Below, in pieces: positions 7,686 through 15,734 of a stretch of DNA of 56,730 nt (positions are counted from its first letter, which is position 1; every line of letters begins with the position of its first letter). Position numbers and translations under genes: made by a program. This stretch comes from Casp-actino8 sp964513215. GTDB taxonomy: Bacteria > Actinomycetota > Acidimicrobiia > Acidimicrobiales > Ilumatobacteraceae. A model generated the notes under the pieces. That model did no database searches and was not told the DNA's origin. It was given only the letters and a program-made list of their open reading frames with translations. The stretch is from contig CAZELU010000008.1 in NCBI GenBank assembly GCA_964513215.1, forward strand, positions 1 through 56,730, read 5' to 3'.

Positions 7686-8324
7686 TCAGACGTGTGGGAG
7701 GCGAGCCACCAGATCGCCGCGCACGGCGGCTTTGATGGCCTCCACGGCCAGCGCGTGCTGACGGTCGCTGGCCGACTGCCCCGTGGTGAGCCCGGTCAGA
7801 GTGGTCGCCACGAACGAGAGAACGAGGGCCCGGCGACTCCGGTCGACATCCCCCGTCTCCACACCGTGGTCGACGATCGAGCGGAAGAACGCGTCCATGG
7901 CGGCCTGGTCGACCTGCACGGCCATCTCGAATTCGGGGTGCCGAGCCACGTCGACGCGCACCGAACCCAAGAACCGGGCCAACGACGGATCTTCGTTGTT
8001 CATCCGGTGCGACTCGTCGAGGATCGCCTCGAAACGCGGCACGAAGCCGGACACGTCGCTGATGGCCTCGTTGAACCGGGCGAGCACCCGCTCCTGCGTG
8101 TCGTGGTGCACGGCCACGAACAGGTCGAGTTTCGACGGGAAGTAGTGATACAGGGCGGCCGGGGTGATGCCGGCCTCGGTGGCGATCTCGCGGTTGGTGG
8201 TGACCTCGAACCCACGGTCGGCGAAGGCGGCCCGAGCGACATCGAGAATCGTTCGCCGGGTATCGGCCGAGTCCGTGGCCGGCGGGCGACCCAGACGCGA
8301 CGTCGATTTCTTCGCCCTGCTCAC
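7686..8324 (-). CDS. TetR family transcriptional regulator
   Basis: A 212-residue TetR-type repressor. Residues about 22-70 form the DNA-binding domain, with the recognition-helix segment ITPAALYHYFPSKLDL. The rest is a helical ligand-binding domain. GTG 8324 is chosen because a longer start would run through the divergent promoter, and the basic N-terminus SRAKKSTSRLGRPP is typical of regulators of this type. It is divergent from the acyl-CoA dehydrogenase operon, whose promoter holds a TetR-like palindrome (8390-8405). It probably represses that operon and possibly the SDR genes downstream; the effector is perhaps an acyl-CoA. Confidence 0.88.
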   Translation of the reverse strand: MSRAKKSTSRLGRPPATDSADTRRTILDVARAAFADRGFEVTTNREIATEAGITPAALYHYFPSKLDLFVAVHHDTQERVLARFNEAISDVSGFVPRFEAILDESHRMNNEDPSLARFLGSVRVDVARHPEFEMAVQVDQAAMDAFFRSIVDHGVETGDVDRSRRALVLSFVATTLTGLTTGQSASDRQHALAVEAIKAAVRGDLVARLPHV

Positions 8325-8389
8325 GGCCTCGAGTATGGCCGCGAAGAAGTCCGGCCAGCGGGTCGAGAGGTGTCGCCACGGTTGCCGTA

Positions 8390-8405
8390 TTGATCGGACG
8401 GTCAA
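8390..8405. promoter_or_regulatory. Probable TetR operator TTGATCG-GA-CGGTCAA
   Basis: A 16-base palindrome with one mismatch between its 7-base arms. It sits directly against the -10 box of the acyl-CoA dehydrogenase promoter (8407-8412), where a bound repressor would block RNA polymerase. Operators of the TTGACCG-nn-CGGTCAA form are common for TetR regulators of lipid-type catabolism. The divergent TetR gene starts 66 bases away. Confidence 0.6.
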
Positions 8406-8406
8406 T

Positions 8407-8412
8407 TACCGT
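8407..8412 (+). promoter_or_regulatory. -10 box of a leaderless promoter (TACCGT)
   Basis: TACCGT ends 6 bases before GTG 8419. No ribosome-binding site precedes that start, so the acyl-CoA dehydrogenase mRNA is predicted to begin at or next to its start codon. This spacing decides the start of the gene. Confidence 0.55.
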
Positions 8413-8418
8413 GGCCAC

Positions 8419-9702
8419 GTGGCTGACTCGACTGTCCCCAACCTTCCGTCCCTCGACGACTTCACCCGCGAGGCCAAGGCATGGCTCGAAGCCAACGCCG
8501 AGTACCGAACCTCGGGCACCGACGAAAAAGACGTCGTATGGGGTGAAGGCGAATTCTCCGTCTCGGTGTTCCATTCGTTGTCGTTCGAGGAAGAGAAGGC
8601 GTTGCTCGAACGCGCCAAGGCCTGGACCCAGAAGAAGGCCGAGCGCGGCTATCACGCCATCACGTCACCAGTCGAGTACGGCGGCCTCGCTTACCCGCGC
8701 GAATATGCCCGCGCATTCTCGAAACTCGAGGCCCAGTTCCAGACGCCGACTGGTCACGAGACGCACAGCGTGACCGTCGGTCTCATCGCGCCCACCATCA
8801 ACATCTACGGCACTCCCGAACAGAAGAAGCAGTTCGTGGGCCGCTTCATCGCGACCCGCGATCTCTGCTGCCAGTTGTTCTCCGAACCGGGCGCCGGTAG
8901 CGACCTCGCATCACTCGCGTGCCGCGCCGAGCGCGACGGCGACGAATGGGTCATCAACGGCCAGAAGGTCTGGAGCTCGGGTGCGCAATTCTCCGAATGG
9001 GGCGAACTGATCGCGCGCAGCAATCCCGACGTCGTGAAGCACAAGGGCATGACCGCGTTCATCATTCCGATGGACCTGCCCGGCATCGAGATCCGACCCA
9101 TCAAGCAGATGAGCGGCGGTTCGTCGTTCAACGAAGTGTTCTTCAACGACGTGCGCATCCCCGACTCGATGCGCCTCGGACCCGAAGGTGAAGGCTGGAA
9201 GGTCGCACTCACCACTCTCGGATTCGAACGCGATCACTCCGGCGACGGTGGAGGTGGCGGGTCGCGTGTGGGCGGATCGTGGCGGCTCGTGCTGGCCACG
9301 GCTCGGGCCATGGGTGTCACGGCCGATCCGGTCATGCGTCAAGAATTGGCCGCGCTCTACACGCACTTCCGCGTGGAAGGTTTCGTGAACCGCCGGGCGG
9401 CCGACATGCGCCGCGCGGGCTCACCCCCCGGCCCCGAGGGCTCGCTCGGCAAGTTGGTCTGGACCGAGGGCATGCGCAAGGTCTCCGATGTGATCTCCAA
9501 GATCCTCGGCCCGGCGCTCGTCGCCGACACCGGCGAATGGGGAACGTACGCGTGGGGCGAGCAAGTTCTCGGTGCACCCGGCTACCGCATCGCTGGCGGC
9601 TCCGACGAGACCCAGCGCAACATCATCGGCGAGCGCGTCCTCGGACTTCCCGGCGACGTGCGCGTCGACAAGGACGTGGCCTGGAAAGACACACGGCGCT
9701 GA
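8419..9702 (+). CDS. Acyl-CoA dehydrogenase family protein
   Basis: A 427-residue flavoprotein with the standard acyl-CoA dehydrogenase order. The helical N-terminal domain contains TGHETHSVTVG. The middle beta-domain has CQLFSEPGAGSDLASL and WVINGQKVWSSGA, the FAD/substrate motifs. The C-terminal helical domain ends with GGSDETQRNIIGERVLGLP. Near residues 273-285 it carries a glycine-rich insert (DGGGGGSRVGGS) where the base-bearing region starts, so the catalytic acid is not obvious by eye. It would oxidise an acyl-CoA thioester, passing electrons to ETF. It is the first gene of the operon reaching to 15734. Confidence 0.9.
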   Translation: MADSTVPNLPSLDDFTREAKAWLEANAEYRTSGTDEKDVVWGEGEFSVSVFHSLSFEEEKALLERAKAWTQKKAERGYHAITSPVEYGGLAYPREYARAFSKLEAQFQTPTGHETHSVTVGLIAPTINIYGTPEQKKQFVGRFIATRDLCCQLFSEPGAGSDLASLACRAERDGDEWVINGQKVWSSGAQFSEWGELIARSNPDVVKHKGMTAFIIPMDLPGIEIRPIKQMSGGSSFNEVFFNDVRIPDSMRLGPEGEGWKVALTTLGFERDHSGDGGGGGSRVGGSWRLVLATARAMGVTADPVMRQELAALYTHFRVEGFVNRRAADMRRAGSPPGPEGSLGKLVWTEGMRKVSDVISKILGPALVADTGEWGTYAWGEQVLGAPGYRIAGGSDETQRNIIGERVLGLPGDVRVDKDVAWKDTRR

Positions 9703-9770
9703 GCCGCGACCAGGTTTCATTTCTTCTTTCTCAACAACACACCACACAACACGACCAACAGGGGGACATC

Positions 9771-10526
9771 ATGGATCTCGGACTCAAGGGCAAGAAGGCT
9801 CTGGTGACCGGCTCGACCAAGGGACTCGGACGCGCCATCGTCGAAGTCCTGCTCGCCGAAGGCGCATCGGTCGCCATCTGCGCGCGTAACGCCGATGAAG
9901 TGTCGGCCGCCGTGGCCGAACTCTCGTCGAAGGGCAAGGTCGTCGGCTCGGCCGTCGACGCCGGCAACGCCGAAGCGCTCCGCGCGTGGGTGGCTTCGTC
10001 AGCCGAGCAGCTCGGAGGGGTCGACATCTACGTGCACAACACCTCGGGCAAGCCGGCGCGCAAGCTCGAAGGCTGGATCAACAACTTCAACATCGACCTC
10101 ATGGCTCTCGTGCACGGCGTCGAAGCCGCCACTCCGCATCTCGCCAACGGCGGCGGCAGCGTGATCTCCATCGGAACCACCGCGACCACCGAGCACTTCG
10201 CCACCGGTTCGGGCAGCTACAGCGCACTCAAGTCGGCCGTCACCAACTGGACTCTCGGTCAGGCTCAGGTGCTCGGCGCACAGGGTGTGCGTTGCAACGT
10301 CGTGTCCCCCGGCCCGATCTTCGTGCAGGGCGGCGACTGGGACATGATCAAGCAGCACATGACGCCGTTCTTCGAGTCGACCGAGAAGGCCCACCCGGGC
10401 GGTCACATGGGCGAGCCGTCCGATGTGGCCAACGCCGTGGCCTTCCTCGCCAGTGATCGCGCCAAGCACATCAACGGTGTGAATCTCACGGTCGACGGCG
10501 GTTTCCTCAAGCGCGTCGACTTCTGA
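9771..10526 (+). CDS. SDR family oxidoreductase
   Basis: A 251-residue short-chain dehydrogenase with TGSTKGLG at residues 13-20 and Tyr150/Lys154 (YSALK). The usual NAG is replaced by HNTSG, and the usual serine position reads IGTTATT, so a threonine may take the serine's role. A GGGGG purine run 6-7 bases before ATG 9771 acts as ribosome-binding site. The 68-base gap after the acyl-CoA dehydrogenase is A/C-rich and has no obvious terminator, so it is probably still co-transcribed. A hydroxyacyl or ketoacyl substrate is likely. Confidence 0.85.
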   Translation: MDLGLKGKKALVTGSTKGLGRAIVEVLLAEGASVAICARNADEVSAAVAELSSKGKVVGSAVDAGNAEALRAWVASSAEQLGGVDIYVHNTSGKPARKLEGWINNFNIDLMALVHGVEAATPHLANGGGSVISIGTTATTEHFATGSGSYSALKSAVTNWTLGQAQVLGAQGVRCNVVSPGPIFVQGGDWDMIKQHMTPFFESTEKAHPGGHMGEPSDVANAVAFLASDRAKHINGVNLTVDGGFLKRVDF

Positions 10527-10533
10527 TCGCGCG

Positions 10534-11292
10534 ATGAGCGGCAAGCGCATCGACGTCACTCTGGTGGCGGGCGGCAAGTACCACGACATCGACTTCGCGC
10601 GACGCGAACTCCTCACCTTGCTCGCCGAGCACGACGAGTTCCGCGTTCGCGTGCAGCCCGACTACGAAGACACGACCGGCATCACGCAGTCGTCGATTCT
10701 CGTCTCGTACACGTGCGACGTGCGCCCGAGTGAAGGTGCACAAAAGGCCATCCGCGCATGGGTCGAGGGCGGCGGTCGCTGGGTTGCGTTACACGGCACC
10801 AACGCCGCGCTCACTCTGGGCGGCCCCAATGGTGTCGAGTCACCGCGAGTGTTCCCCCTCTGGGCCGAGACACTCGGCAGCCAGTTCGTGGCTCACCCGC
10901 CCATTCAGCCGTACCGAGTCGAGATCACCGACCCGAACCACTGGCTGGTGGCCGGAGTCGAACCGTTCGAGACCGACGACGAGTTGTACTTGAGCGAGTA
11001 CGCCGACCGCTCGGCCCTCCAGCCGCTGTTGCACACCACCTGGCAAGGTGAAGCAGCCGGATTCGCCGAGGCCGACTGGACCACCACCGACGCGCAGCAT
11101 CTCGTGATGTATCTGCGCGATCTCGGGAACGGGTCGATTCTGTACAACACACTCGGTCACTGCCGCGGCCACTACGACATGGTCCCGGTCCTCGACTACT
11201 ACCCGCGCATCGAACGATGCTCGTGGGAAAAGCCCGCCTACTACGAACTACTGCGTCGCTCACTTCGCTGGGCGCGCGGCCTCGACGCCTAG
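10534..11292 (+). CDS. ThuA-like domain protein (second copy)
   Basis: A 252-residue ThuA-fold protein. It shows VTLVAGGKYHDIDFARREL at the N-terminus, then GGGRWVALHGTNAA near residue 80, PYRVEITDPNHWLVAGVEPFETDDELYL in the middle, and LYNTLGHCRGHYD near the C-terminus, in the usual ThuA order. It starts 7 bases after the SDR stop and is followed 7 bases later by the E1 alpha gene, so it is in the middle of one operon. It is only distantly like the copy at 2101-2889. Its catalytic function is not established for the family. Confidence 0.75.
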   Translation: MSGKRIDVTLVAGGKYHDIDFARRELLTLLAEHDEFRVRVQPDYEDTTGITQSSILVSYTCDVRPSEGAQKAIRAWVEGGGRWVALHGTNAALTLGGPNGVESPRVFPLWAETLGSQFVAHPPIQPYRVEITDPNHWLVAGVEPFETDDELYLSEYADRSALQPLLHTTWQGEAAGFAEADWTTTDAQHLVMYLRDLGNGSILYNTLGHCRGHYDMVPVLDYYPRIERCSWEKPAYYELLRRSLRWARGLDA

Positions 11293-11299
11293 GAGCCAC

Positions 11300-12280
11300 A
11301 TGAGCATCACACCCGCCGTTCAGTTCGACCTGCACCGACGCATGGTCCGCATCCGCCTGTTCGAAGAGGCCGCCGGTCGTCTGGCTGAAGCCGCCAAACT
11401 CCCAGGCTTCCTTCACCTGTACGTGGGCGAAGAGGCAGTGGCGGCCGGTATTTGCGGCGCGCTCAACGACGACGACCACATCACGTCGACTCACCGCGGT
11501 CACGGTCACTTGGTCGCCAAGGGTGGCGACTTCAACCGGATGATGGCCGAACTCATGGGTAAGTCGACCGGCTACTGCAAGGGCAAGGGCGGATCGATGC
11601 ACATCTCCGACCTCTCGCTCGGCATGCTCGGCGCCAACGGCATCGTGGGTGCGGGCTCCCCCATCGCGGTGGGCGCGGCCTTCGCCAACAAGTACCGCGG
11701 CCGTGGCCAGGTGGCGGTGGCGTTCTTCGGTGACGGCGCCACCAACATCGGTGCGTTCCACGAGGCCGCCAACATGGCCTGCGCATTGCATCTCCCCATC
11801 GTGTTCGCCTGCGAGAACAACGAGTACGGCGAGTTCACTCCCCGCGACAAGACCATGGCCATCACCGACATCGTCGACCGCGCGGCCGGATACGGCATGC
11901 CCGGCGTGATCGTCGACGGTATGGACGTGATCGCGGTGCACGAAGCGGCCCTCGAGGCCGTGGCCAAGGCACGAGCCGGTGGTGGACCGTCGCTCATCGA
12001 GGCCAAGACCTACCGCTTCTACAACCACCACGGTGTCCAGAACCTCGGCCTCAAGTACCGCTCCGACGACGAAGTGGCCAAGTGGAAAGAACGCGATCCG
12101 ATCTTCACTCTCGAAGACCGCATGATCGAGAACAAGGTCGCGACGCGTCAACAGTTCGACGACATCTGGGCCGAACTGCGCAACGACATCGAAGTGGCGA
12201 TCAAGTTCGCCGAGGACAGCCCGCTGCCCACGTCCGATCAAGTGTTGGTCGACGTCTACTCGGCCAATGGAGGCAACTGA
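11300..12280 (+). CDS. acoA: Thiamine-diphosphate-dependent dehydrogenase E1 component, alpha subunit (acetoin/pyruvate type)
   Basis: A 326-residue E1 alpha subunit. The thiamine-diphosphate motif runs from GDG (144-146) to ENN (172-174); THRGHGH (64-70) and KGKGGSMHI (95-102) are the usual conserved loops. Its length and its association with separate beta, AcoX and E2 genes match acetoin:acceptor oxidoreductase (AcoA) better than branched-chain dehydrogenases. A GGAG ribosome-binding site precedes ATG 11300. Its stop overlaps the beta-subunit start as TGATG. Acetoin or another diketone/2-oxoacid would be cleaved and transferred to the lipoyl group of E2. Confidence 0.8.
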   Translation: MSITPAVQFDLHRRMVRIRLFEEAAGRLAEAAKLPGFLHLYVGEEAVAAGICGALNDDDHITSTHRGHGHLVAKGGDFNRMMAELMGKSTGYCKGKGGSMHISDLSLGMLGANGIVGAGSPIAVGAAFANKYRGRGQVAVAFFGDGATNIGAFHEAANMACALHLPIVFACENNEYGEFTPRDKTMAITDIVDRAAGYGMPGVIVDGMDVIAVHEAALEAVAKARAGGGPSLIEAKTYRFYNHHGVQNLGLKYRSDDEVAKWKERDPIFTLEDRMIENKVATRQQFDDIWAELRNDIEVAIKFAEDSPLPTSDQVLVDVYSANGGN

Positions 12281-13281
12281 TGAGCGACGAGCGCAAACTC
12301 CCGTACGTGATGGCCTTCAACGAGGCCGTCCGCCAAGCCATGGAAGACGACCCGAACGTGTTCTGCGCCGGTGAAGACATCGGAGCCTTCGGTGGGGTGT
12401 TCGGCACTTTCGGCGGCCTGCAGGCCAAGTTCGGTGCCGAGCGTGTCGTCGACACTCCCATCAGCGAGCAGGCGATCATCGGACTCGGCGTTGGCGCGGC
12501 CGTCACCGGCTTGCGTCCCATCGTCGACTTGATGTTCATGGACTTCATGTGTGTGGCCATGGATCAGATCGTCAACCAGGCCGCGAAGTTGAAGTACATG
12601 TTCGGCGGCGAGGCCCGTATTCCGCTCACCATCACCACCGCCGGTGGCGGTGGACTCTCGGCTGCCGCGCAGCACAGCCAGTCCCTCGAAGCTCTGCTGT
12701 GCCACATCCCGGGCCTGAAAGTCGTCCACCCCGCTACGCCCTACGACATGAAGGGCCTCATGGCGGCCTGCATTCGCGAGGACAACCCGACCGTGATGAT
12801 CAAGCACAAGCGGTTGCTCGGCATCCAGGGTCCGGTGCCCGAAGAGCGTTACATCGTTCCGCTCGGCGTGGCCAATGTGGTGCGCCCCGGCAACGACGTG
12901 ACGATCGTGGCGTGGGGACGCATGGTGCACGAAGCGACCGCGGTGGCGGAGAAATTGGCCGGCGACGGAATCCAGTGCGAAGTGATCGATCCGCGCACGC
13001 TTCAACCGCTCGACATCGACACCATCGTGGCGTCAGCCAAGAAGACCAACCGCGTGGTCGTGGTCCACGAAGCAGTTCGTTTCGGAGGACTGGGCGCCGA
13101 AGTGGCCGCGCAGATCCAGGAGCATGCTTTCGACTACCTCGACGCTCCGGTCGGACGCATCGCGGCGCCGTTCTCACCCGTGCCGTTCTCACCAGCCCTC
13201 GAGCAGCACTACATCCCCGATGCCGCGCGCATCGAAGCCGGTATCCGCAGCGTTCTCTTCCGGTCGCCGGTCGGAGCCTGA
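12280..13281 (+). CDS. acoB: Thiamine-diphosphate-dependent dehydrogenase E1 component, beta subunit
   Basis: A 333-residue E1 beta subunit starting at ATG 12280, one base overlapping the alpha subunit gene. It has the N-terminal pyrimidine-binding domain (CAGEDIGAFGGVFG, then TPISEQAIIGLGVGAA, whose Glu activates the cofactor) and the C-terminal transketolase-type domain (VTIVAWGRMVHEA, VIDPRTLQPLDIDTI, VVVHEAVRFGGLGAEVAA). This is the standard order in the AcoB/PdhB family. It forms an alpha2beta2 E1 with the upstream gene product. Confidence 0.85.
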   Translation: MSDERKLPYVMAFNEAVRQAMEDDPNVFCAGEDIGAFGGVFGTFGGLQAKFGAERVVDTPISEQAIIGLGVGAAVTGLRPIVDLMFMDFMCVAMDQIVNQAAKLKYMFGGEARIPLTITTAGGGGLSAAAQHSQSLEALLCHIPGLKVVHPATPYDMKGLMAACIREDNPTVMIKHKRLLGIQGPVPEERYIVPLGVANVVRPGNDVTIVAWGRMVHEATAVAEKLAGDGIQCEVIDPRTLQPLDIDTIVASAKKTNRVVVVHEAVRFGGLGAEVAAQIQEHAFDYLDAPVGRIAAPFSPVPFSPALEQHYIPDAARIEAGIRSVLFRSPVGA

Positions 13282-13288
13282 ACGACAC

Positions 13289-14293
13289 GTGTCGACCGTC
13301 GGCATCATCGTCAACCCCAACGCGGGCAAGGACATCCGGCGTCTCGTGACGCCGGCAACGCACACGAGCGACGTCACCAAGGTCGGCATCGTGCGGCGGG
13401 CGATCGTGGCCGCGGCGGAAGCGGGAGCCGAGCGAATCCTGATCGCTCCCGACACGCATCACTTGGGTCGACGAGCCGCCGAGGGACTCGATGCACCGGT
13501 CGAGATCGTCGACGAACCCGTCACTGGCTCGCGCTACGACACGATCGGCGCAGCCCGACGCTTCTGGAAAGAACAGGCCGGAGCAGTGATCGCTCTCGGT
13601 GGTGACGGAACGTCGCGTGACGTCGCACTCGGTTGGCCCGATGCGCCGCTCATCGCCATCTCCACCGGCACCAACAACGTCTACCCCGTCGCCGTCGACG
13701 GCACGTCAGCCGGTGCGGCCGCGGGTCTCATCGCCGCCGGTGTCGTATCGGTAGCCGACGTCGCGCGTCGTTCGAAGAAGATCGTCGTGCGCGTGGACGA
13801 CCGTGACTCGTCGGTCGACGATGTCGCCCTCGTCGATCTGGCTTTCATCGACGCCGACTTCATCGGAGCCCGCGCCGTTCGCGACCCCAGCACGATCACC
13901 GCGGTCGTCGCCGCGGTCGCGACTCCGGCCAGTACCGGGCTGTCGTCGATCGCGGGTCGCATTCACCCCATCGATCGTTGGGAGGCCGGCGGAGTGTTCG
14001 TGCGCCTGGGCGCCGGTGGGCGGCGCGTGCGGGTTCCCCTCGCGCCGGGGTCTTTCACCACGATCGACGTGGCCGAGGTTCGTCCACTCGTCGAAGGTGA
14101 GTCGATCACACTGCGCGGTCGCACGATTCTGGCGTTCGACGGCGAACGCGATCTGGCCGTGAGCCCCGATGGTGCGGTGACGGTGCGCGTCGAGTCGTCC
14201 GGACCACTCGTCATCGACGTCGAACGCACGCTGGTGCGTGCCGCGTCGACACTCTCGTTCGATCTCCCCGCGGAGGATTCTCATGGCCACTGA
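13289..14293 (+). CDS. acoX: ATP-NAD kinase-like protein AcoX
   Basis: GTG 13289, 7 bases after the E1 beta stop, gives 334 residues. GGDGT at residues 104-108 and STGTNN at 125-130 are the signature of the NAD kinase/diacylglycerol kinase fold, and VGIIVNPNAGKD opens the protein. Within 2-oxoacid dehydrogenase clusters such proteins are called AcoX and are diagnostic of acetoin-type operons, although their biochemical role is not established. The C-terminal half is beta-rich. The next gene starts 11 bases before this gene's stop. Confidence 0.78.
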   Translation: MSTVGIIVNPNAGKDIRRLVTPATHTSDVTKVGIVRRAIVAAAEAGAERILIAPDTHHLGRRAAEGLDAPVEIVDEPVTGSRYDTIGAARRFWKEQAGAVIALGGDGTSRDVALGWPDAPLIAISTGTNNVYPVAVDGTSAGAAAGLIAAGVVSVADVARRSKKIVVRVDDRDSSVDDVALVDLAFIDADFIGARAVRDPSTITAVVAAVATPASTGLSSIAGRIHPIDRWEAGGVFVRLGAGGRRVRVPLAPGSFTTIDVAEVRPLVEGESITLRGRTILAFDGERDLAVSPDGAVTVRVESSGPLVIDVERTLVRAASTLSFDLPAEDSHGH

Positions 14294-15734
14294 TTTCTTG
14301 ATGCCCAAACTCGGCCTCACCATGGAAGAGGGCACGATTCTCGAGTGGCTCGTACCGTCGGGTCAGAAGGTCACACCTGGTACGGCGGTTCTTCGCATCG
14401 AGACCGACAAGGTCGAGAGTGACGTGGAAGCCGCCGGCGAAGGCATCTTGCACCACATCGCCGAAGTCGGCTCCACGCATGCGTGCGGTGCGGTGATCGC
14501 ACTGCTGCTCGCCGACGGCGAACAGCCACCGGCCGCGAACACGCCCACTCCCGTCGCCGCCGCCCCGGCGGCCGCGGCTGCTTCGGTCGCAACAGCCGCC
14601 CCGGTGGCACCCACCGCGCCATCTCGACGCGACGGCCGTCTGTTCGTGTCACCCAATGCGCGTCGTCGCGCGGCCGAACTCGGCGTCGATCTGAACTCGG
14701 TGGTCGGAACCGGACCCGACGGTCGCATCGTGTCGGAAGACGTCGAACTCGCGGCCACTCGTCCACGAGTTGCCGCCCCTGTCGCGGCGTCGGTGGCAAC
14801 CGGCCCGGCCGTTGCCCCCATCGTGTCGGCGTCGGGTCAGGTGTTGGCCACCGCGGCGGCTCGGCAGTTGGCCGAACTTCTCGGCGTCGACCTTGCCGCT
14901 GTTCCGTACGACGCTCAGGACGGTCGCGTCACCCGCGATGCGGTGGCCACCTACGTTCGTCAACGTCTGTCGGCTGCGACGCCGCCACCCACCGCGACCA
15001 GTTCGGCTGCCAACACGGCCAACACGGCTGATGCGCTACCGCCGGCCAGCCAGACACCCACGTCGGTGAAGAAGATGTCGGGGATGCGCGGCACGATCGC
15101 CAAGCGCATGCATGCCTCGCTCCAGCAGATGGCGCAACTCACGCTCACGATGGACGCCGACCTCGACGCGGTGATCGCTGATCGCGATGCGCGCGAGAAC
15201 AAGCCCGGCTTCACCGACTACGTGATCGCAGCGGCGGCCCGTGCGTTGCGGGCTCACCCGATCGTGAACAGCCAGGTCACCTCCGACGGCATCGCTCTCC
15301 TGCCCGACGTGCACGTGGGTATGGCGGTGGCCCTCGACGAGGGCCTCGTTGTCCCAGTCGTTCGCAACGCCGATCGTCTCGATCTCACGGCGCTGGCGGC
15401 CGAGACCAAGCGTCTGGCCACCGCCGCACGGGGCGGATCGTTGGCTCTCAACGACCTCGAGGGTGGAACCTTCTCGGTGAGCGCTCTGGGCATGTTCGGT
15501 GTCGACGCGTTCACACCCGTGATCAATCCGCCCAACACGGCGATCCTCGGTGTGGGTCGTCTGCGTGACGATCTGGTGCTGGGCGCCAAGGGAAAGGTGA
15601 GCACCACCAAGCGGCTCACGCTGAGTCTCACCTGGGATCACCGCGTCTTCGATGGCGCCCCGGCCGCGCAGTTCGCGCAGACGATCGTCGAATTGCTGAA
15701 CGACCCGAAGGCGCTGGACGCCGTCAGTCGGTGA
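14283..15734 (+). CDS. acoC: Dihydrolipoamide acyltransferase (E2) with two peripheral-subunit-binding domains
   Basis: A 483-residue E2. The lipoyl domain is at residues 1-80 with the lipoylated Lys43 in ETDKVESD. Ala/Pro-rich linkers separate two segments that both look like peripheral-subunit-binding domains (about 120-155 and 187-226). The catalytic domain starts near 265 and ends with DHRVFDG at 452-458 (His453 and Asp457 catalytic). Most bacterial E2s of this type have one binding domain. ATG 14283 has a GGAGG ribosome-binding site and overlaps acoX by 11 bases. No E3 gene is in the window. Its 3' end overlaps the convergent Rieske gene by 11 bases. Confidence 0.88.
   Translation: MATDFLMPKLGLTMEEGTILEWLVPSGQKVTPGTAVLRIETDKVESDVEAAGEGILHHIAEVGSTHACGAVIALLLADGEQPPAANTPTPVAAAPAAAAASVATAAPVAPTAPSRRDGRLFVSPNARRRAAELGVDLNSVVGTGPDGRIVSEDVELAATRPRVAAPVAASVATGPAVAPIVSASGQVLATAAARQLAELLGVDLAAVPYDAQDGRVTRDAVATYVRQRLSAATPPPTATSSAANTANTADALPPASQTPTSVKKMSGMRGTIAKRMHASLQQMAQLTLTMDADLDAVIADRDARENKPGFTDYVIAAAARALRAHPIVNSQVTSDGIALLPDVHVGMAVALDEGLVVPVVRNADRLDLTALAAETKRLATAARGGSLALNDLEGGTFSVSALGMFGVDAFTPVINPPNTAILGVGRLRDDLVLGAKGKVSTTKRLTLSLTWDHRVFDGAPAAQFAQTIVELLNDPKALDAVSR

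Noticed and set aside
8325..8405. N-terminal extension of the TetR protein to 8405
   Set aside because: It would place coding sequence over the operator and promoter region of the divergent operon. GTG 8324 gives a normal TetR N-terminus.
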